From Candidatus Eiseniibacteriota bacterium (lineage in GTDB: Bacteria; Arandabacterota; Arandabacteria; JAGLYR01): a DNA stretch of 9,677 nucleotides. Positions 7,022 to 9,677 of the stretch are shown here, one piece after another. Both the position numbers and the translations under genes were made by a program. The DNA lies in assembly GCA_023132135.1 (NCBI GenBank), contig JAGLYR010000285.1, forward strand, positions 1-9,677, in the 5' to 3' direction. How positions within the stretch are numbered: the first letter of the stretch is position 1; each line of letters begins with the position of its first letter. Under the pieces are notes generated by a model. The model saw nothing but the letters and a program-made list of their open reading frames with translations, did not search any database and was not told the DNA's origin.

Positions 7022-7861
7022 ATGACACAAGCGACAGAATCAGATCAGACTCGCGCCGAAGAGGTTTCCGCAACGGGCAGCGAGAGTATGCTCCTTCCCA
7101 TGGAGCCTTGGCGTCCGTGGTTCCGACTATCGAGTGGGATAGTCTCCACACTGACCTGGGCCAGCCTGTCATCAAGTGCGAAGGCCGTCCTGGTTGTCTT
7201 AGCTTATCACGCAAATCAAGAGCGTGTAGCGTGGCCATCAGTCAAGAAGATTCAGGGCCTTGCCGGGACTTCCAGAAGGAGCACCTACCGTGCGCTGGCG
7301 GAACTCGAGAGTCTAGAGATCCTCGAGAAGCTGACGAGAGGTAGGTGCGGTAGATCAACGCGGTATCGGCTGCTTCACCCTGAAGACGCGGAATGCCTCC
7401 ACCTGACTGGGTGCCAGGAGTGGCACCCTCAGGGTGCCAAGGCCTGCACACACAGGGTGCCACTGGTGGCACCCGAAACAGAAGTAGTTACCACAAACAA
7501 AGAACTGAAGCAGAAGCCCCGCGCCCCTGGCGCGGGGGCTCCTTCTCCACGAATGTCCCGAACTGCATCAAGACCCAACGAGAGTCAGTCGGTCAAAGAT
7601 CAGGCGCGCAGATGGGCTCAAGGTGAGAGGCGACGCCTGAAAGAGGAAGACCCAGATGCATACGACAGGCTGTGTCGGGAGTCTCTGGCGATGGTCACGG
7701 CTGGCCTGTCTCCCGCCGAGGCTGATGCGTTCAGAGGGCGGGGATCACCTGAGAAGAGCGGAATATGGTTGGGGCGAATATACACCACGCTTGAGCATCG
7801 ATTCATAGAAGAACAGACCGAGAGGGGAGATTCGCGCGATGTCGTTGATTCCGAAGGATGA
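7022..7861 (+). CDS. Winged-helix replication-initiator-like protein
   Basis: Residues about 47-118 form a winged helix-turn-helix of the HTH_36 kind: LSSSAKAVLVVLAYHAN, then WPSVKKIQGLAGTSRRSTYRALAELESLEILEKL, ending in the wing RSTRYRL. This fold is common in replication initiators of plasmids, phages and integrative elements. Residues 125-185 are a poorly structured linker encoded by repeated DNA that looks like an origin, and 190-265 form a charged helical C-terminal region. No DnaC- or DnaB-like gene lies beside it, so how a helicase would be loaded is unknown. The ATG at 7022 has AAGGTGG roughly 11 bases upstream; ATG at 7088 is an alternative that keeps the whole HTH. The 3' end overlaps the next gene by 23 bases. 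A transcription regulator is the main alternative. Confidence 0.75.
   Translation: MTQATESDQTRAEEVSATGSESMLLPMEPWRPWFRLSSGIVSTLTWASLSSSAKAVLVVLAYHANQERVAWPSVKKIQGLAGTSRRSTYRALAELESLEILEKLTRGRCGRSTRYRLLHPEDAECLHLTGCQEWHPQGAKACTHRVPLVAPETEVVTTNKELKQKPRAPGAGAPSPRMSRTASRPNESQSVKDQARRWAQGERRRLKEEDPDAYDRLCRESLAMVTAGLSPAEADAFRGRGSPEKSGIWLGRIYTTLEHRFIEEQTERGDSRDVVDSEG
7409..7474 (+). repeat. Iteron-like GGGTGCCA repeats inside the initiator gene
   Basis: Five copies of GGGTGCCA or its complement TGGCACCC lie within 66 bases: direct at 7409-7416, 7432-7439 and 7455-7462, inverted at 7421-7428 and 7467-7474. The first two and last two form inverted pairs with 4-base spacers. They encode the unstructured linker after the winged helix, where amino-acid sequence is little constrained. 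Clustering of an exact octamer suggests binding sites for the encoded initiator. Confidence 0.75.
7515..7540 (+). repeat. GC-rich hairpin inside the initiator gene
   Basis: The left arm 7515-7525 (AGCCCCGCGCC) pairs with 7529-7540 (GGCGCGGGGGCT) around a 3-base loop, with one unpaired G in the right arm; GAAG and CTTC just outside could extend it with a bulge. It has no T-run and lies mid-gene, so it is unlikely to be a terminator. It encodes an Ala/Pro/Gly-rich linker. Confidence 0.7.
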
Positions 7862-8177
7862 CATCTGGCCGTTCAGGCCGGGTGTGTTCAAGGTGTTTGT
7901 GGCGGATCCTCGCAAGTCAAAGAAGATCGCCGGCTGGAAAGGCTGTCGGAAGCACGCGACCTATGTCTTCCCTGACGGTCAGGTCGTCATCGACGTTCTT
8001 GTCCCAGCCAGGCTCTACCGGCGGGCGCGAGAGGTCATGGGGCTCCCGGCTCTGCGCAAGAGTCCGGGGCGCGTGGCCGCGGGCAGGAGGTCCGGCAAGG
8101 CAGCCGCCGCTCGAGGTGTCCTCAAGAAGGGCACGGACCGACAGAAAACGATCGATTTTCCCATGGTCGGAACGTAG
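7839..8177 (+). CDS. Small basic protein downstream of the initiator, unrecognised
   Basis: The 112-residue protein starts at an ATG with a GAGGGGAGA ribosome binding site about 8 bases upstream, and overlaps the end of the initiator gene by 23 bases, so the two are probably translated together. Residues 1-70 look folded (VFKVFVADPRKSKKIAGW, then TYVFPDGQVVIDVLVPARLY). Residues 72-112 form an Arg/Lys/Ala-rich tail likely to be disordered. The tail ends with QKTIDF (102-107), which fits the QxxLxF-type beta-clamp-binding consensus with Ile in place of Leu. I do not recognise the family. Position and tail suggest an accessory replication protein, but no enzymatic motif is visible. Confidence 0.7.
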   Translation: MSLIPKDDIWPFRPGVFKVFVADPRKSKKIAGWKGCRKHATYVFPDGQVVIDVLVPARLYRRAREVMGLPALRKSPGRVAAGRRSGKAAAARGVLKKGTDRQKTIDFPMVGT

Positions 8178-8301
8178 AAATCGCCGCTCACAGAGGCGAT
8201 CGTCAGGGGTTCGACTCTGGAGTCCCACAGATTGAGATCGTCGCTTAGAAACCGTTTTTCGGGTCCCTGACCATGTTGTCCAGTTGCCTTGGAGAAGGCC
8301 A
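8178..8301 (+). promoter_or_regulatory. Dyad-rich gap upstream of the excisionase/integrase genes
   Basis: Just after the stop at 8177, ATCGCC (8180-8185) and GGCGAT (8195-8200) form a 6-bp stem with a 9-base loop. A second dyad, GACTC-TG-GAGTC, lies at 8213-8224, and GATCGTC occurs twice (8198-8204, 8236-8242). Such symmetry suits an operator or recombination-protein sites controlling the xis-int pair. The first stem could also be a weak terminator, although no T-run follows. No clear -35/-10 was found. Confidence 0.4.
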
Positions 8302-8514
8302 GTGAATGATCAGGCCAATCTTCCCATCCTCTTGAAGCCTGAGGAGGTGGCAGACCTCCTCAGGACAAGCCGCGACGCTATATACACAATGAACCAACGT
8401 GGCCAGTTGCCGGGAGGCACTCGAATCGGACGCCGTCTTCTCTTTCGTCGAGACAATGTGCTAGAATGGCTGGAAGAAAGACGTGCGCCATCGGCTGAGG
8501 AGTTGCGGCGATGA
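8302..8514 (+). CDS. Excisionase-like HTH_17/MerR-type DNA-binding protein
   Basis: The 70-residue protein is a single winged-helix domain of the HTH_17 (excisionase/MerR-like) family: LLKPEEVADLLRTSRDAIYTMNQRGQLPGGTRIGRRLLFRRDNVLEWLEERR. Proteins of this type bind and bend DNA at attachment sites and steer the integrase towards excision. The GTG at 8302 is preferred because GGAGAAGG ends 3 bases before it, with GGAG at about 7 bases; an upstream TTG at 8284 would add six residues without a good site. The stop overlaps the integrase start in an ATGA, so the two are translationally coupled. The pairing supports recombination directionality factor over transcription regulator, but the sequence alone cannot separate them. 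Confidence 0.85.
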   Translation: MNDQANLPILLKPEEVADLLRTSRDAIYTMNQRGQLPGGTRIGRRLLFRRDNVLEWLEERRAPSAEELRR

Positions 8515-9611
8515 GCGTGAAGATCAGACCGTTTCGAGGAGGAGGCTGGGAGGTGGACATCCGCGTGCGGTTGCCCGACGGGACCTGGAAGCGGGAGCGC
8601 AGGAAGGCTCCTGTCTCCTCTAAGTCCGGAGCAATACGTTGGGGGCAGGACTGTGAGCGCGAGATTCTGCTCCATCGCCCGGCAAAACTGAGAAAGGGGG
8701 TGCCAACGCTCGCTGAATTCGCTCCGAGATTTCTGGAAGGGTACGCGCTGGCCAATCGCCAGAAGCCGAGCGGGATCGCCGGGAAGGAGACCATTCTTCG
8801 CGTGCACCTGCTCCCGCTACTTGGGACGAAGAGACTGGATGCCATCGGGAATGAGGACATCCAGAAACTGAAGGGCGCACTCGACCAGAAGGCAGCTAAG
8901 ACGGTCAACAACATCTTGTCCGTGCTCAACACCTTGCTTCGGGTCGCCGTCGAGTGGGAAATCATCGAGCGGATGCCATGCACGGTGAAACTCCTCCGTA
9001 CTTCGACCACGGAGGCAGCGTTCCATGAGTATAAAGAGTACGCTCGCCTCATCGAGGCCGCCAGGTCAGTCGATGAGAGGGCGCACCTCGCTGTACTCTT
9101 GGGTGGGGATGCCGGGCTGCGGTGCGGGGAGATCATGGCTCTGGAGTGGACCGACATCGATCTTGATAGACAGCGACTCCGGGTCGAACGCTCCGAGTGG
9201 AAAGGCCGGGTGACAGACCCCAAAGGTGGACGTTCCCGATTGGTGCCGTTGACAAGCCGTCTGGCCGAGGCTCTTCGCGCTCACCGGCATCTGCAGGGAC
9301 ACCGCGTGCTCTGCGATGAGGACGGGCAGCCGCTCTCACAGAAGGTGGTGCAGCTCCTCGTCAGGAGATCTGCTGAGCGGGCGAACCTGGCCGAGAAGGG
9401 AGTCCACATTCTCCGCCATACATTCTGCTCGCATCTGGCGATGCGCGGGGCTCCTCCCCGGGCCATCCAGGAGCTGGCCGGACACAAGAATCTGAGCACC
9501 ACGGAGAGGTACATGCACCTCAGTCCGGCCGCAATCGAGGGGGCCATCCGGCTGCTCGAACAGCCCGGATCCGGCCCAGTTTGTGGAGAGATAATGGAGA
9601 CAGGCACCTGA
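8511..9611 (+). CDS. int: Tyrosine recombinase (phage-type integrase)
   Basis: A full-length 366-residue integrase. It has an N-terminal arm-binding-like region (1-60, GGGWEVDIRVRLPDGTWKRER), a core-binding SAM-like domain (about 65-165) and a catalytic domain (about 170-350). All catalytic residues are visible: R204 in GLRCGEI, K238 in PKGGRSR, H299 and R302 in HILRH, H325 in GHKNL and the nucleophile Y334 in TERYMHLS. It should catalyse site-specific integration and excision of the element. It starts within the excisionase stop (ATGA) and ends 35 bases from the tmRNA 3' end on the other strand, the expected place for an integrase using that gene as its attachment site. Nothing suggests decay. 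The integrase is intact, so the element may still be mobile if its far end survives. Confidence 0.96.
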   Translation: MSVKIRPFRGGGWEVDIRVRLPDGTWKRERRKAPVSSKSGAIRWGQDCEREILLHRPAKLRKGVPTLAEFAPRFLEGYALANRQKPSGIAGKETILRVHLLPLLGTKRLDAIGNEDIQKLKGALDQKAAKTVNNILSVLNTLLRVAVEWEIIERMPCTVKLLRTSTTEAAFHEYKEYARLIEAARSVDERAHLAVLLGGDAGLRCGEIMALEWTDIDLDRQRLRVERSEWKGRVTDPKGGRSRLVPLTSRLAEALRAHRHLQGHRVLCDEDGQPLSQKVVQLLVRRSAERANLAEKGVHILRHTFCSHLAMRGAPPRAIQELAGHKNLSTTERYMHLSPAAIEGAIRLLEQPGSGPVCGEIMETGT

Positions 9612-9634
9612 GCGATTTCCAACTCAAGCGCCTG
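9601..9634 (+). repeat. Dyad spanning the integrase stop
   Basis: CAGGC (9601-9605) pairs with GCCTG (9630-9634), and TGAG (9609-9612) with CTCA (9623-9626), separated by a symmetric 3x3 internal loop around a 10-base loop. It lies between the integrase and the tmRNA end, so it could be an integrase-binding region beside the attachment core or a weak terminator. No T-run follows. Confidence 0.35.
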
Positions 9635-9639
9635 CAAGA

Positions 9640-9677
9640 AGATAGATGGTGGAGGCGGCGGGAATCGAACCCGCGTC
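9640..9677. other. Presumed attachment site (att) at the tmRNA 3' end
   Basis: Tyrosine integrases encoded beside an RNA gene usually recombine within that gene's 3' end, leaving the RNA gene intact and a direct repeat at the other element end. The integrase orientation and 35-base spacing fit this. The second copy of the core is not in the window (no other match to the T-arm sequence was seen), so the exact boundaries are unknown and the call is inferred. Confidence 0.6.
9647..9677 (-). ncRNA. ssrA: 3' end of tmRNA gene (ssrA), partial
   Basis: Read on the minus strand, the last 31 bases give a T-arm GCGGG-TTCGATT-CCCGC, preceded by GAC, followed by an acceptor 3' strand CGCCTCC, then A and a CCA end at 9647. 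This agrees with the widely conserved tRNA-like 3' end of tmRNA, which rescues stalled ribosomes by trans-translation. The rest of the gene lies beyond the right edge. A tRNA with a similar T-arm (for example a serine tRNA) cannot be excluded because the anticodon or tag region is not visible. Confidence 0.75.

Larger units (their letters stand above)
7409..7545 (+). other. Candidate replication origin within the initiator gene
   Basis: In order there are iteron-like octamers (7409-7474), an A/purine-rich tract poorer in GC than its surroundings (7475-7514), and a strong hairpin (about 7513-7545). The same order (iterons, A/T-rich tract, palindrome, all inside the initiator gene) is established for the lambda origin in gene O. 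Unwinding at the purine tract and initiator binding at the repeats are inferred. Confidence 0.55.

Noticed and set aside
7515-7540. Hairpin as an intrinsic terminator
   Set aside because: It is in the middle of a well-supported gene and no T-run follows it.
8201-8228. tRNA T-arm-like GGGGTTCGACTC, possibly a second att copy
   Set aside because: The bases around the loop do not form a T-stem and do not match the tmRNA end at the right edge.
8378-9223. Long minus-strand frame opposite the integrase
   Set aside because: It is antisense to a complete integrase with all catalytic residues; its Ser/Arg-rich composition is typical of shadows in GC-rich DNA.

Overview
The window looks like the integrase-proximal end of a bacterial integrative element inserted at the 3' end of a tmRNA gene (ssrA). 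The sequence is GC-rich, with clear Shine-Dalgarno sites and mixed ATG/GTG/TTG starts, so it is bacterial. Nothing here fixes the phylum: the mixture of element genes and unfamiliar open frames would fit many environmental GC-rich lineages. No ribosomal or housekeeping protein gene is present; the only host-type gene is the ssrA tail at the right edge.

Left third (1-4120, minus strand): a two-gene cassette read right to left. First comes an 830-residue protein with two predicted N-terminal membrane helices and a NACHT/STAND-type NTPase core. Eight bases after its stop begins a second long protein that runs off the left edge. That protein has an N-terminal PD-(D/E)xK nuclease-like domain of the DUF4297/Cap4 type and a later P-loop NTPase domain. 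This open frame is easy to miss because it has no stop inside the window and begins with a rare TTG. Together they look like an anti-phage (Avs/STAND-like) defence cassette, possibly an undescribed pairing of a membrane-anchored STAND protein with a nuclease-STAND protein.

Middle (4121-6682): a roughly 460-base gap between divergent genes is followed by a plus-strand gene for an unrecognised 381-residue protein with a very basic N-terminal tail. Then comes an ImmA/IrrE-family (M78) protein whose HExxH catalytic glutamate is replaced by valine.

Right third (6751-9611, plus strand): the element's maintenance module. It contains a DUF5659 protein, a winged-helix replication-initiator-like protein, a small overlapping basic protein ending in a candidate beta-clamp-binding motif, a short excisionase-like HTH protein and a complete tyrosine integrase (the last two overlap by ATGA). 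Inside the initiator gene, repeats of GGGTGCCA, an A/T-richer purine tract and a strong hairpin follow one another in the order seen in the lambda origin inside gene O, so this is a candidate replication origin.

The integrase ends 35 bases before the tmRNA 3' end on the opposite strand, the usual layout when the host RNA gene is the attachment site. The other element end is not in the window.
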